Shown: positions 27,283 to 37,865 of the stretch, one piece after another
Position numbering within the stretch: the first letter of the stretch is position 1
Layout of the letters: each line of letters begins with the position of its first letter
NCBI GenBank assembly: GCA_934572535.1
Contig: CAKTLJ010000007.1
Location: 27,305 to 91,304, forward strand
Origin: an uncultured Eubacteriales bacterium
Lineage (GTDB): Bacteria; Bacillota; Clostridia; Oscillospirales; Oscillospiraceae
Length of the DNA: 64,000 nucleotides
Direction of reading: 5' to 3'
Notes under the pieces: generated by a model
What the model was told of the DNA's origin: nothing
Database searches by the model: none
What the model saw: the letters and a program-made list of their open reading frames with translations, nothing else
Made by a program: the position numbers and the translations under genes

Positions 27283-28332
27283 TCATGGGTGCGTTGCGTG
27301 GTCCTCCAATTCCAACAGGTACTTGTCAAAATCGGATAGGAACGCGCGGTCCTGTATCACGCGATATTTTTCAAATTCAGTCTCCGCCTTGGCCCGCGCG
27401 ATCTCTGCCGTGATCTTTCCCGCGTCCTGAAGGACCTCTCTGTCATCTGCCATCAGGAAGAGGTCCAGCCGCTTCGCCCAGTCCTCCATCGTCATGGGGA
27501 TGCGGCGCTCCGCGCGGTCCTCTGCCAGGTCCAGGTAGGCCGACACGATCCGCTCCAACGAGCGCAGCTCCGCCTCCGTCAGATAGTTCTTCGCGACCCG
27601 AACGTCGCTCTTTACGATCTTCCCCTCCGGCGCGGCCGCCCAGGTGGTGAGTCCCATGTGCGGTCTCTCCGCATCCGCGCGCGCATAGATCAGCTCCGCC
27701 GCCGTGTGGCCATGCACCGCGTAGTGCATCTTGTTCTGCACCTTTGCGAAAAACTGCTTTGTTGTCTTGGCGGTGCGGTCATAGTCGAGCGAGGTCGCGT
27801 AGATGTCCGTTATCTTCTGGTAAAACCTCCGCTCGGACAGGCGGATCTCCCGGATCTGCTCAAGCAGGCGGTCAAAGTATTCCGTTGTAAGCGTGGAGCC
27901 GCCGTTTTTCAGGCGCTCATCGTCCATGACCCAGCCCCGGATGGTGTAGTCCTTGACGATCCCGTTGGCCCACTTGCGAAACTGCACCGCGCGGTCATTG
28001 TTCACCTTAAACCCGACCGCGATGATCATTTGCAGGTTGTAATGCTTTGTATCGCGGGTCACCTGACGTGATCCTTCGGTTTGAACGATTCGGAAATTCC
28101 GAATCGTTGCAGACTCTTCTAATTCACTGTCCGCATAAATCTTTTTAATATGTTCATTTATCGTTGGCAAACCAACGCCATACACTGTGGCCATCATCCT
28201 CTGGGTCAGCCAGATGTTCTCGTTCTCATAGCGCATCTCGATGCTGTCCTGCTGGTCGCCGATAGAGGCAACGTAGGTCAAGTATTCCGCAGCGCTGGAA
28301 CGGATGGCGCCTTCCTCTTGTTTCTTTGCCAA
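27283..28332 (-). CDS. RhuM family protein
   Basis: 349 residues. The RhuM signature is clear: EMRYENENIWLTQRMMATVY, then VTRDTKHYNLQMIIAVGFKV, FRKWANGIVKDYTIRGWVMD and FFAKVQNKMHYAVHGHTAAE in sequence. First described on a Salmonella pathogenicity island, RhuM proteins occur on mobile DNA and next to restriction systems; activity is unproven, though a Fic/Doc-like relation has been suggested. A TTG start at 28332 is used, with GGGAGGT eight bases upstream. Codon use is slightly more AT-rich than neighbours. No other island genes adjoin it. Confidence 0.88.
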   Translation of the reverse strand: MAKKQEEGAIRSSAAEYLTYVASIGDQQDSIEMRYENENIWLTQRMMATVYGVGLPTINEHIKKIYADSELEESATIRNFRIVQTEGSRQVTRDTKHYNLQMIIAVGFKVNNDRAVQFRKWANGIVKDYTIRGWVMDDERLKNGGSTLTTEYFDRLLEQIREIRLSERRFYQKITDIYATSLDYDRTAKTTKQFFAKVQNKMHYAVHGHTAAELIYARADAERPHMGLTTWAAAPEGKIVKSDVRVAKNYLTEAELRSLERIVSAYLDLAEDRAERRIPMTMEDWAKRLDLFLMADDREVLQDAGKITAEIARAKAETEFEKYRVIQDRAFLSDFDKYLLELEDHATHP

Positions 28333-28370
28333 AGCAACTACCTCCCTCGCTTTTCAAGCTGCTCTTCCGC

Positions 28371-29720
28371 TCAGGGCTGCGCGCGGGAGAGCAGGCAGAC
28401 GGTCTCTACATGGTGGGTCCTGGGGAAGAGGTCGGCGGCTTCGGCCCGCTCCAGGCGGTAGCCCTGCCCGGCCAGGCGCTGGACGTCCCGGGCCAGGGTG
28501 GCCGGGTCGCAGGAGACGTAGACCAGGCGCTTCGGGTCCATGCGGACGATGGCCTCGATGACCTGGGGCGAGATCCCCTTCCGGGGCGGGTCCACGCAGA
28601 TGACATCCGGGCGGATGCCCTGCCCGGCCAGGCGGAGGGCCGCCTGGCCGGCGTCGGCGCAGAAGAACTCGGCGTTTTCCACGCCGTTGCGCCGCGCGTT
28701 CTCCCGGGCGTCCTCCACGGCGGAGGGGACCACCTCCGCCCCCAGGGCCTTCTTGGCCTTCCGGGCCATGCAGAGGGTGATCGTCCCGATGCCACAGTAG
28801 AGGTCCAGGACGGTCTCCTCCCCGGTCAGGCCCGCGAAGTCCAGCGCCCGCTCATACAGCAGCTCCGCCTGGTCCCGGTTGACCTGGTAGAAGGAGGGGA
28901 CGGACAGCCGGAAGGTCAGGCCGCAGAGGGTGTCCTCCAGAAAGTCCTGCCCCCAGAGGGTGCGGTGCTCCTTGCCGAGGATCACGTTGGTCTTTTCGGT
29001 GTTTACGGACAGGACCACGCCCACCAGCCCCGGCTCGGCCGCGCGGAGCAGGCCGAGGAGCGCCTCGGTCTCGGGCAGCTTCCGCCCGTTGGCGACCACC
29101 GCGCAGAGGGACTGGCCCGCCCGGTTCACCCGCACGTAGAAGTGGCGGATGAGGCCCCGGTGGGCCTTCTCGTCATAGGCAGGGACCCGGCAGGTCTCCA
29201 TCCACGCCTTGAAGGCCGTCCGCAGGCGGGTGGCGGCCAGGGGCTGGAGCAGGCAGTCCGCCGCGTCGATGACCTCGTGGCTCCTGGCCCGGAAGAAGCC
29301 CACCCGGGGGCCGTCGGCCACGGGGAACTGGATCTTGTTCCGGTACCGGTCCGGGGCCTGGGCCGCGTGGATGACCTCCACCCGGCCGTCCCAGCCGCCG
29401 ATCCGCTGGAGGGCATCCTGGACCCGGCGGCGCTTCATCTCGGTCTCCTCGGCGTAGGTCATGTGCCGGAGCTGACAGCCGCCGCACTTGGGGTAGTAGG
29501 GGCAGTCGGGGCTTTGGCGGTGGGGGGACGGCTCCAGGACCTCGTTGACCTTGCCCCAGGCGGCGGTCTTGCCCACCTTCAGCAGCTGGACCCGGCACAG
29601 CTCCCCCGCCAGCGCGCCCTTGACAAACACCGCCTGCCCGTCCAGCCGGGCCACGCCCTCGCCGGAGGCGCCGTAGCCCTCCACGCGCAGGGGATAGATC
29701 TCGTTCTTCCTTGCCGCCAT
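28371..29720 (-). CDS. rlmD: 23S rRNA (uracil-C5)-methyltransferase, RlmD/RlmCD type
   Basis: 449 residues. N-terminal TRAM domain (about 1-60), the [4Fe-4S] cysteines C-x5-C-x2-C (CPYYPKCGGC) with a fourth in AADCLL, and a C-terminal SAM domain with VLDLYCGIGTITL and the catalytic cysteine in YVSCDPATLARD. In Firmicutes one enzyme (RlmCD) can modify both U747 and U1939; which applies cannot be told here. Ribosome site GGGAGG. Confidence 0.93.
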   Translation of the reverse strand: MAARKNEIYPLRVEGYGASGEGVARLDGQAVFVKGALAGELCRVQLLKVGKTAAWGKVNEVLEPSPHRQSPDCPYYPKCGGCQLRHMTYAEETEMKRRRVQDALQRIGGWDGRVEVIHAAQAPDRYRNKIQFPVADGPRVGFFRARSHEVIDAADCLLQPLAATRLRTAFKAWMETCRVPAYDEKAHRGLIRHFYVRVNRAGQSLCAVVANGRKLPETEALLGLLRAAEPGLVGVVLSVNTEKTNVILGKEHRTLWGQDFLEDTLCGLTFRLSVPSFYQVNRDQAELLYERALDFAGLTGEETVLDLYCGIGTITLCMARKAKKALGAEVVPSAVEDARENARRNGVENAEFFCADAGQAALRLAGQGIRPDVICVDPPRKGISPQVIEAIVRMDPKRLVYVSCDPATLARDVQRLAGQGYRLERAEAADLFPRTHHVETVCLLSRAQP

Positions 29721-29783
29721 ATCCGCTCGCTCCCTCCCCCCGGGGCGGACCCCGTGGAAATTGTTACAAATCTGTTAAGCTGT

Positions 29784-29812
29784 AGTATACCACAAATGCG
29801 CGGCCGTGAACA
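29784..29812 (-). promoter_or_regulatory. Promoter of the methyltransferase gene
   Basis: On the minus strand TATACT (-10, 29784-29789) is good, with a weak -35 TGTTCA (29807-29812) at 17 bp. The short repeat at 29834-29862 lies 21 bp upstream. Confidence 0.5.
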
Positions 29813-29833
29813 GTGTCGATTTTTCCCTTGGCG

Positions 29834-29862
29834 CTTTATTTGGATCTCTTCCCGAAATTCAC
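29834..29862. repeat. 29-bp non-coding repeat, copy A
   Basis: CTTTATTTGGATCTCTTCCC followed by GAAATTCAC; one mismatch to copy B at 31581-31609. It lies just upstream of the rlmD promoter. Confidence 0.7.
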
Positions 29863-29934
29863 GTCTTTCCTTTGTAGAAATTGTATTGTCTCGTGTGCGC
29901 CGCAGAAGGCCGTCCGCCCTCTTCTCCAAAAACA

Positions 29935-30196
29935 ACGGCTGGCAGCCGAAGCTGCCAGCCGAGAGAGTGTCAAAAAAGCCTCGCAGAGTTCGCGGCCCGC
30001 AGGCCGCGAAGAAAGTGAGATCCTGTTCTCCGGCGGCGTGTACGTCGGAGAACATACTGCTCAGGCCGCAAGTGTGGGTCCTGTGCGCCAGAGGCGCACA
30101 GGACCTGCGCGCGGCGGCCTGCCATCCCCTTCTGTCGGAAAAGGCGCAGCCTTTTTCGACAAGCTGACGGCTGGCAGCCGAAGCTGCCAGCCGAGA
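29935..30196 (-). repeat. Terminator-associated structured element, full copy 1, with flanking hairpin duplication
   Basis: Core 29969-30164 (196 bp). On the minus strand it starts GCTTGTCGAAAAAGG and ends CTTTTTTGAC. It holds at least four hairpins: TGTCGGAAAAGG with its complement, an outer CAGGCCGC/GCGGCCTG stem around CCTGTGCGCC/GGCGCACAGG, GTTCTCCGGCG/CGTCGGAGAAC, and TTCGCGGCC/GGCCGCGAA. The same 30-bp hairpin sequence (ACGGCTGGCAGCCGAAGCTG and on) flanks both sides exactly, 29935-29964 and 30167-30196; the distal one has the T-run TTGTTTTT. This is the terminator of the amidase gene, duplicated around the element. No coding capacity. Confidence 0.85.
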
Positions 30197-30218
30197 AACG
30201 TGTTTCCTTCCTCTTGTC

Positions 30219-31442
30219 TCAGGATAGCGCCGCGCAAGCCAAAAAGCCAAATCCCTGCGCGATCCCGCGGGCATCCGCCTCGGCCCAGCGCGTGAGCAGG
30301 TCCCCCTCCACGGCGGCCTTCCGAACTTCCGGGACCGTGTGCATCCCGTGCTCAATGATGATCCCCGGGACCCCGACCTCGGCCGCCCCCCGAAGAACGC
30401 CGTAGTACTCGCGTCCCTCCCGGTCCCGCCGAAGAAATACGGACCCAGGCAGATCCAGGCCATCGTTATACGCCTCCGTCCATGGTTTGATCTCATGCGG
30501 CAAAGCGGGCTCGAACGCAGCGGTCGCCCCCACGCCGCACTGAAAGCTGGCTTGGGCCAGCTGGGCCCCAATGGCATTGGCCGCCCGCAGCGCGGTCTCC
30601 GACTCGCACGCCGGTTCGTTCAGGAGCAGAACGGGCTTGTTGATCCCGATCGGCTGCGCACAGGTCGGGTAGCCATTCGCATGGTCCTCGTTTGCATTGC
30701 TGTGAAGAGACACAAACAGATCGCACGCCGCTTCTCCCGCATACGCGCCGCGCAAGCTAAGGTGCGCGGAATCCAGGCTCTCGTCGGAATAGCCGCCCAA
30801 CGTGATCGTTCCGTCGGTCCGGGTCATGCAGCTGTCGATCCCATAGTTCTCCTTCAACTCTGCGCGCAAGGTCTCGCCGAGGCAGAGCATGGCGTCTCCC
30901 TCTGTGTAGCCGTTCTCGATCTGATTGACCCCGGCGTAATGCCCTGGGTCAATGCAAACCATCAAATTGCTGGCCAGCACAGGTTGGCTCTGCACGCAAA
31001 AAGCCTTCGTGCTGTCCCGCGGCTCCAGATCAATGACATACAAGAATTGCTTCGCTGCCGCCTCGGGCAGCGCATCCAGGAAGGTCACCGGAGCGCCCGT
31101 CGCACTTCCATCCGAGGCGATCTCGCCCACGAGCGCCCATTCACCCGGCTGTCCATCGCGCCGGACTTCACATCGCTTTACGAAATAGGTCTCCACCTGC
31201 CCGTCCAACGTATCCGGCCAAGTGAGCCGGAGCCTCTGCGGGGAAAGGCGTTGCGTTTGGATCTGCGCCCTGGAAAGGCCGAGCGTCTGCCTCTCCTCGT
31301 TCAAAACCCCGTTCGTCGGCTCTCCGGCGGGTCCCGTTCCGGTTTCTTTTGCTTCCGCTGCTTCTGCTCCCGCCGCACAGCCTGCGGTCCAGAAGCAAAT
31401 GAGGAGCAGCAGCGCGGCGATCCGCTTTCCACAGTTCTTCAT
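30219..31442 (-). CDS. Lipoprotein N-acetylmuramoyl-L-alanine amidase (Amidase_3)
   Basis: About 407 residues. A signal with lipobox TAGC gives a lipid-anchored exoprotein. A fibronectin-like or linker region (about 60-160) precedes the Amidase_3 domain: IDPGHYAG (zinc His), NGYTEGDA (zinc Glu), SLHSNA (zinc His) and IIIEHGMH (catalytic Glu). It cleaves the peptide side chain from MurNAc. ATG 31442 is preferred because AGGAAG precedes it; ATG 31460 has no ribosome site. Codons are somewhat less GC-biased than in neighbours. The element inserted at its terminator. Confidence 0.9.
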   Translation of the reverse strand: MKNCGKRIAALLLLICFWTAGCAAGAEAAEAKETGTGPAGEPTNGVLNEERQTLGLSRAQIQTQRLSPQRLRLTWPDTLDGQVETYFVKRCEVRRDGQPGEWALVGEIASDGSATGAPVTFLDALPEAAAKQFLYVIDLEPRDSTKAFCVQSQPVLASNLMVCIDPGHYAGVNQIENGYTEGDAMLCLGETLRAELKENYGIDSCMTRTDGTITLGGYSDESLDSAHLSLRGAYAGEAACDLFVSLHSNANEDHANGYPTCAQPIGINKPVLLLNEPACESETALRAANAIGAQLAQASFQCGVGATAAFEPALPHEIKPWTEAYNDGLDLPGSVFLRRDREGREYYGVLRGAAEVGVPGIIIEHGMHTVPEVRKAAVEGDLLTRWAEADARGIAQGFGFLACAALS

Positions 31443-31514
31443 CAAAAAACGCTTCCTCATACCAGACGCTCTGCTTCCACGTTCTTCATGAAGCAGAGCG
31501 CTTACTATTCTTAT

Positions 31515-31543
31515 AGTATATCAAAAAGCTTCTGCGCTGAAAA
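31515..31543 (-). promoter_or_regulatory. Promoter of the amidase gene
   Basis: On the minus strand TTTTCA (31538-31543), 17-bp spacer, TATACT (31515-31520). Confidence 0.6.
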
Positions 31544-31580
31544 GTCCGTTTTCAAAAAACTGTCGTTTCTTCCCCCGGAA

Positions 31581-31609
31581 CTTTATTTGGATTTCTTCCC
31601 GAAATTCAC
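31581..31609. repeat. 29-bp non-coding repeat, copy B
   Basis: CTTTATTTGGATTTCTTCCC followed by GAAATTCAC, 28 of 29 identical to copy A (29834-29862). It lies between the divergent amidase and secA promoters, 37 bp upstream of the amidase -35. Confidence 0.7.
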
Positions 31610-31638
31610 AGATTCTTCTTTTTTCTCTCTGACAAATG

Positions 31639-31647
31639 TGATATAAT
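31639..31647 (+). promoter_or_regulatory. Extended -10 promoter of secA
   Basis: TGATATAAT (extended TGn plus TATAAT at 31642-31647); no good -35 is visible. Leader about 80 bases. Confidence 0.65.
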
Positions 31648-31695
31648 ACCATGAATCTGGGTCCATGTGCCCAGGCTTCTGCCTCTGCAAACCAC

Positions 31696-31715
31696 AAGCG
31701 GCGCGCCGCTTTTTT
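31696..31715 (+). terminator. Terminator-like hairpin in the secA leader
   Basis: AAGCGGCGCGCCGCTT followed by TTTT lies about 15 bases before the secA start, between promoter and ribosome site. Its position suggests attenuation or ribosome-site control rather than ending an upstream gene. Confidence 0.55.
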
Positions 31716-31733
31716 GAAAGGATCTATCCAACT

Positions 31734-34484
<2,751 letters not shown>

Positions 34485-34530
34485 GCCCGCCCCATCCCCG
34501 CCAGAGCCGCACATGACCGCGAGGTGCTTT

Positions 34531-35349
34531 ATGGCATTTACCAAGCAAACCAAGGGCGGCGTGGTCTTCCACACCGCCGACGCCCTCTCCGCCGCCGGGG
34601 GCATCGCCCACGGCTTCGCCACCCGGCTGGGGGGCGTGAGCACCGGGCCCTGCGCCCAGCTGAACCTGGGCCTGACCCGCCACGACAGGCCCGAGGCCGT
34701 CCGGGAGAACTACGCCCGCTTCTGCGCCGCCGTGGGGACCGACGCGGGCAGCCTGGTCATGACCCATCAGGTCCACCAGGACACCGTCCGGCAGGCCCGG
34801 CGCGCCGACGTGCTGGCCGACCTCTTCGACCCCATCCCCTACGAGGCCGACGGCCTGGTCACCAACGAGCCGGGCCTGTGCCTGACCATCTACTACGCCG
34901 ACTGCATCCCGGTCCTGCTCTATGACCCGGTGCAGAAGGCCATCGCCGCCGTCCACTCCGGCTGGCGCGGGACCGCCCTGGGCATCGTCCCCAAGGCCGT
35001 GCGCGAGCTGACCGAGCGCTACGGCAGCCGCCCGGAGGACCTCCTGGCCGCCATCGGCCCGGGCATCGGGCCCTGCTGCTTCGAGACGCACGACGACGTG
35101 CCCACCGCCATGGCCGCCCAGCTGGGGGAGGGCGTCCTGGCCTACATCACCGCCCTCGAAACGCCCGGGAAGTTCTCCGTGGACCTCAAGGGCGTGCTCA
35201 CCTGGCAGCTGGCCGCCGCCGGGCTATCCCCCCACCACGTAGAGGTCCTGCGCCAATGCACCGGCTGTCACCCGGCGCTTTGGTGGTCCCACCGGAAGCT
35301 GGGCGACCGGCGGGGCAATCAGGCCGCCATGATCCAGCTCATCCCCTGA
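34531..35349 (+). CDS. pgeF: Peptidoglycan editing factor PgeF (laccase-domain, YfiH)
   Basis: 272 residues. Cu/Zn site residues are seen in HGFATRLGGVS, THQVHQ, YADCIPVLL, HSGWRGT and IGPGIGPCCFE. This family was annotated as laccase but acts as a purine nucleoside phosphorylase/L-Ser correction factor for Mur ligases. ATG 34531 follows GAGGTGCTTT; an ATG 18 bases upstream is possible but lacks a site. 46 bases after secA. Confidence 0.92.
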   Translation: MAFTKQTKGGVVFHTADALSAAGGIAHGFATRLGGVSTGPCAQLNLGLTRHDRPEAVRENYARFCAAVGTDAGSLVMTHQVHQDTVRQARRADVLADLFDPIPYEADGLVTNEPGLCLTIYYADCIPVLLYDPVQKAIAAVHSGWRGTALGIVPKAVRELTERYGSRPEDLLAAIGPGIGPCCFETHDDVPTAMAAQLGEGVLAYITALETPGKFSVDLKGVLTWQLAAAGLSPHHVEVLRQCTGCHPALWWSHRKLGDRRGNQAAMIQLIP

Positions 35350-35388
35350 ACCCCATCCCTATGTGTCAAAAGAAGGAGGCATGTTCCC

Positions 35389-37170
35389 GTGCGCGGCGCG
35401 TCCCGATCCACTCGCAACGCAGACCGTAAGAACCGGTTCGTGCGCTTCCGCCAAAGGCGGGAGGCCCAAAGCGTTCTTCATCCCATCCGAACCAACCTGC
35501 CCTTTCTGGGCGTGACGGCGGTGGTCCTGTCCGGGGCCATCCTGGTCTCCTCCTGTACCCTGTGCTACGCCGTGGACGCCCAGGGGCAGCCTGTGACCTA
35601 CTTCCAGGGGGAGGAGACCTACCTCCAGGCCGTCTCCCAGGCCGAGGCCCGCACCTCCAAGATCCTGGACACCGACTACGCCTTCACCGAGGAGCTCACC
35701 GTCCGCACCACCCTGGCCCCCAAGGACCGCCTGGAGTCCGCCGCCCAGATGGCCGACTCCTTCATGGAGATCATCCCGGAGCTGGAGCACGTCTACACCC
35801 TCTGGGTGGACGGCGTGATGGTCGGCGCGGTCCGCTCCTCCGACGAGATCAACCAGGCCATGGCCCTGGTGAAGGAGAAATACGCCACCCCCGAGACCCT
35901 GTCCATCCGGGTGGACAGCCAGGTGAACCTGCGCTATGAGTACGTCGCCTCCGACACCGGCGTGCTCACCGCCGAGCAGCTGGCCGCCCTCCTGCTGGAG
36001 GAGTCCACCCGCGCCCTGCCCTACACCGTCCAGGAGGGCGACACCCTGGAGACCCTCCTCGACCGCTTCGGCATGACCCAGGAGCGGCTCCAGGAACTCA
36101 ACCCCGACGTGGACCTCTCCGCCCACGTCACCGCCATGGGCATCGAGTTCACCGGCGAGGAGGAGGCCTTCTCCGACCTGGCCGAGATCTGGGCCGCCGA
36201 GTTCGGCACGCCCCTGGAGGCCGGGCTGGCGCTGACCGTTGAGCAGACCTGCCCCCGCCTGGTGGTCTCCACCGTGGAGGAGCAGTCCCTCACCCGGCCC
36301 GTGACCCCCACGGTCCAGACCGAGCCGGACGCCACCATGTTCACCGGCGAGCAGCGCGTCGTCCAGGAGGGCACCGCCGGGGAGGAGGCCGTCCTCGCCC
36401 GGGTGGTCAAGCGCTGCGGCGTCCCCGTGGCCAGCACCGACCTGAGCGCCGTGACCACCGCCGAGGCCACGCCCCTCGTCGTGGCCACCGGCACCCAGCC
36501 CAAGCCCCAGCTGCCCGACGGCTGCCTCTTCCTCTGGCCCGTTCGCGGCCCCATCACCTCGGACTACGGCTACCGCTTCATCTTCGGGGAGACCAACTTC
36601 CACCGGGGCGTGGACATCGCCGCCCCCGCCGGGACCGCCATCAACGCCGCGGCCGACGGCGTGGTCACCTTCGCCGGGGAGCGGGGGACCTATGGCAACC
36701 TGGTCGTGGTCTCCCACCAGAACGGCTTTGTGACCTACTACGCCCACTGCTCCAAGCTGCTGGTACACGCGGGCGACACCGTCACCCAGGGCCAGCCCGT
36801 GGCCGCGGTCGGCTCCACCGGCCGGTCCACCGGCCCCCACTGCCACTTCGAGGTGCGCTACCAGAACAGCCCCATCGACCCGCTGCTCTACCTGCCCGGG
36901 GAGAACAACGCCCCCGCCCGCACGCAGATCCCCTTGGAGGAGGAGAAGGAACCGGCCAAGCCCGAGGAGCCTGCCGCCCCCGAGACGCCCGCCGTGCCCG
37001 AGACCCCGGCCCAGCCCGAGGTCCCGACCGTCCCCGAGGCGCCCGCAGAGCCGGAGCCGCCCCACCCGGAGCCGGAGCCAGCCGCGCCGCCGGAGGAGGA
37101 CACCCCGCCGCTCCACGCGACCACCGGCGCCAGCCCGCTCGCCCGCGCGGAGGAGCAAGATACCCCGTGA
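35389..37170 (+). CDS. Membrane-anchored M23 metallopeptidase with LysM and G5 domains
   Basis: 593 residues. A basic N-terminus, one membrane helix (about 38-60), an extracellular alpha/beta region (70-200), LysM (ALPYTVQEGDTLETLLDRFG, near 206-250), a G5-like segment (about 305-370), and the M23 endopeptidase with zinc ligands in F-H-R-G-V-D-I and GPHCHFEVR near residues 405-490, then a P/E-rich tail (520-593). Likely hydrolyses peptidoglycan crosslinks in growth or sporulation; a SpoIIQ-like role is possible but unproved. GTG 35389 follows GGAGG. Confidence 0.92.
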   Translation: MRGASRSTRNADRKNRFVRFRQRREAQSVLHPIRTNLPFLGVTAVVLSGAILVSSCTLCYAVDAQGQPVTYFQGEETYLQAVSQAEARTSKILDTDYAFTEELTVRTTLAPKDRLESAAQMADSFMEIIPELEHVYTLWVDGVMVGAVRSSDEINQAMALVKEKYATPETLSIRVDSQVNLRYEYVASDTGVLTAEQLAALLLEESTRALPYTVQEGDTLETLLDRFGMTQERLQELNPDVDLSAHVTAMGIEFTGEEEAFSDLAEIWAAEFGTPLEAGLALTVEQTCPRLVVSTVEEQSLTRPVTPTVQTEPDATMFTGEQRVVQEGTAGEEAVLARVVKRCGVPVASTDLSAVTTAEATPLVVATGTQPKPQLPDGCLFLWPVRGPITSDYGYRFIFGETNFHRGVDIAAPAGTAINAAADGVVTFAGERGTYGNLVVVSHQNGFVTYYAHCSKLLVHAGDTVTQGQPVAAVGSTGRSTGPHCHFEVRYQNSPIDPLLYLPGENNAPARTQIPLEEEKEPAKPEEPAAPETPAVPETPAQPEVPTVPEAPAEPEPPHPEPEPAAPPEEDTPPLHATTGASPLARAEEQDTP

Positions 37171-37181
37171 TATAAGCCAAA

Positions 37182-37222
37182 ACGGGGCTGCTGCAACCAT
37201 TCCATTGCAGCAGCCCCGTTTC
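37182..37222 (+). terminator. Terminator of the M23 peptidase gene
   Basis: ACGGGGCTGCTGCAA paired with TTGCAGCAGCCCCGT, followed by TTT. A close sister with one compensatory pair change is at 37804-37843. Confidence 0.85.
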
Positions 37223-37290
37223 CATGCAACCCTGCGGCCTGGCCGCATATACTAGAGACGGAACTTTCTCCGCCCAGCGCCAGGTCCCTC

Positions 37291-37400
37291 TTGACGACAC
37301 GGGCGTTCTGTGGTATAAAGTTCTTAGTGATCGTGTCGCAGAAGTCTGCGAGACCTGCGACCTGAAAGGGAGGCTCTCCGGAGTCCCCCTTTCTTTTTAT
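37291..37400 (+). promoter_or_regulatory. Promoter and short structured leader or small RNA
   Basis: TTGACG (37291-37296), 17-bp spacer, TATAAA (37314-37319). The expected RNA (from about 37326) has a perfect hairpin TCGCAG/CTGCGA and a weak GC hairpin followed by TTTCTTTTTAT near 37390-37400. It could be a ~75-nt small RNA, or the leader of the abi gene whose 5' part is lost. Confidence 0.4.
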
Positions 37401-37430
37401 AGTAAAGGGGTCTGCTTCAAATACGAGCCT

Positions 37431-37625
37431 GTCAAAAAAGCCTCGCAGAGTTCGCGGCCCGCAGGCCGCGAAAACAGTGCGATCATGTTCTCCGGCGGCG
37501 TGTACGTCGGAGAACATACTGCTCAGGCCGCAAGTGTGGGGCCTGTGCGCCAGCGGCGCACAGGACCTGCGCGCGGCGGCCTGCCATCTCCCTCTGTCGG
37601 AAAAGGCCCCGCCTTTTTCGACAAG
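37431..37625 (-). repeat. Terminator-associated structured element, full copy 2
   Basis: 195 bp, from GTCAAAAAAGCC to CCTTTTTCGACAAG on the plus strand; all four hairpins are retained, with small loop changes (CCTGTGCGCC-AGC-GGCGCACAGG). It has no immediately flanking hairpin, unlike copies 1 and 3, and abuts the Abi-like relic at its right end. Confidence 0.85.
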
Positions 37626-37626
37626 T

Positions 37627-37782
37627 GAATACCTCTTGTCAAGCGATGAATTTGAAGAGACCGCGCACAAGATCGACGCGGAGATCAAACGACTCTGCGC
37701 CCGAACGAGCCTGCTCCCCGAAAGCAAGATCCTGCACTGTATGGGATTTCCTCCAAACTGGCTTGACAGCATCGCCCTTTGA
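37627..37782 (+). pseudogene. C-terminal remnant of an Abi-family (AbiD/F-type) gene
   Basis: The 51 codons before the stop read SDEFEETAHKIDAEIKRLC and then KILHCMGFPPNWLDSIAL, the characteristic M-G-F-P-x-N-W end of Abi_2 family phage-abortive-infection proteins. The frame continues upstream only into the element at 37431-37625, so the first 80% of the gene is missing. AT-richer than the core genes. Confidence 0.65.
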
Positions 37783-37803
37783 CCCCCTCCCCCTTGTCTG
37801 CCT

Positions 37804-37843
37804 ACGGGGCTGTTGCCGTTCGTGCCGCGCAACAGCCCCGTTT
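37804..37843. terminator. Terminator after the Abi relic
   Basis: ACGGGGCTGTTGC paired with GCAACAGCCCCGT, then TTTCCAT. Resembles the terminator at 37182-37222, with C:G replaced by T:A within the stem and the same TTTCCAT tail. Confidence 0.8.
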
Positions 37844-37865
37844 CCATCCATCGTTCGCTGCTCTG

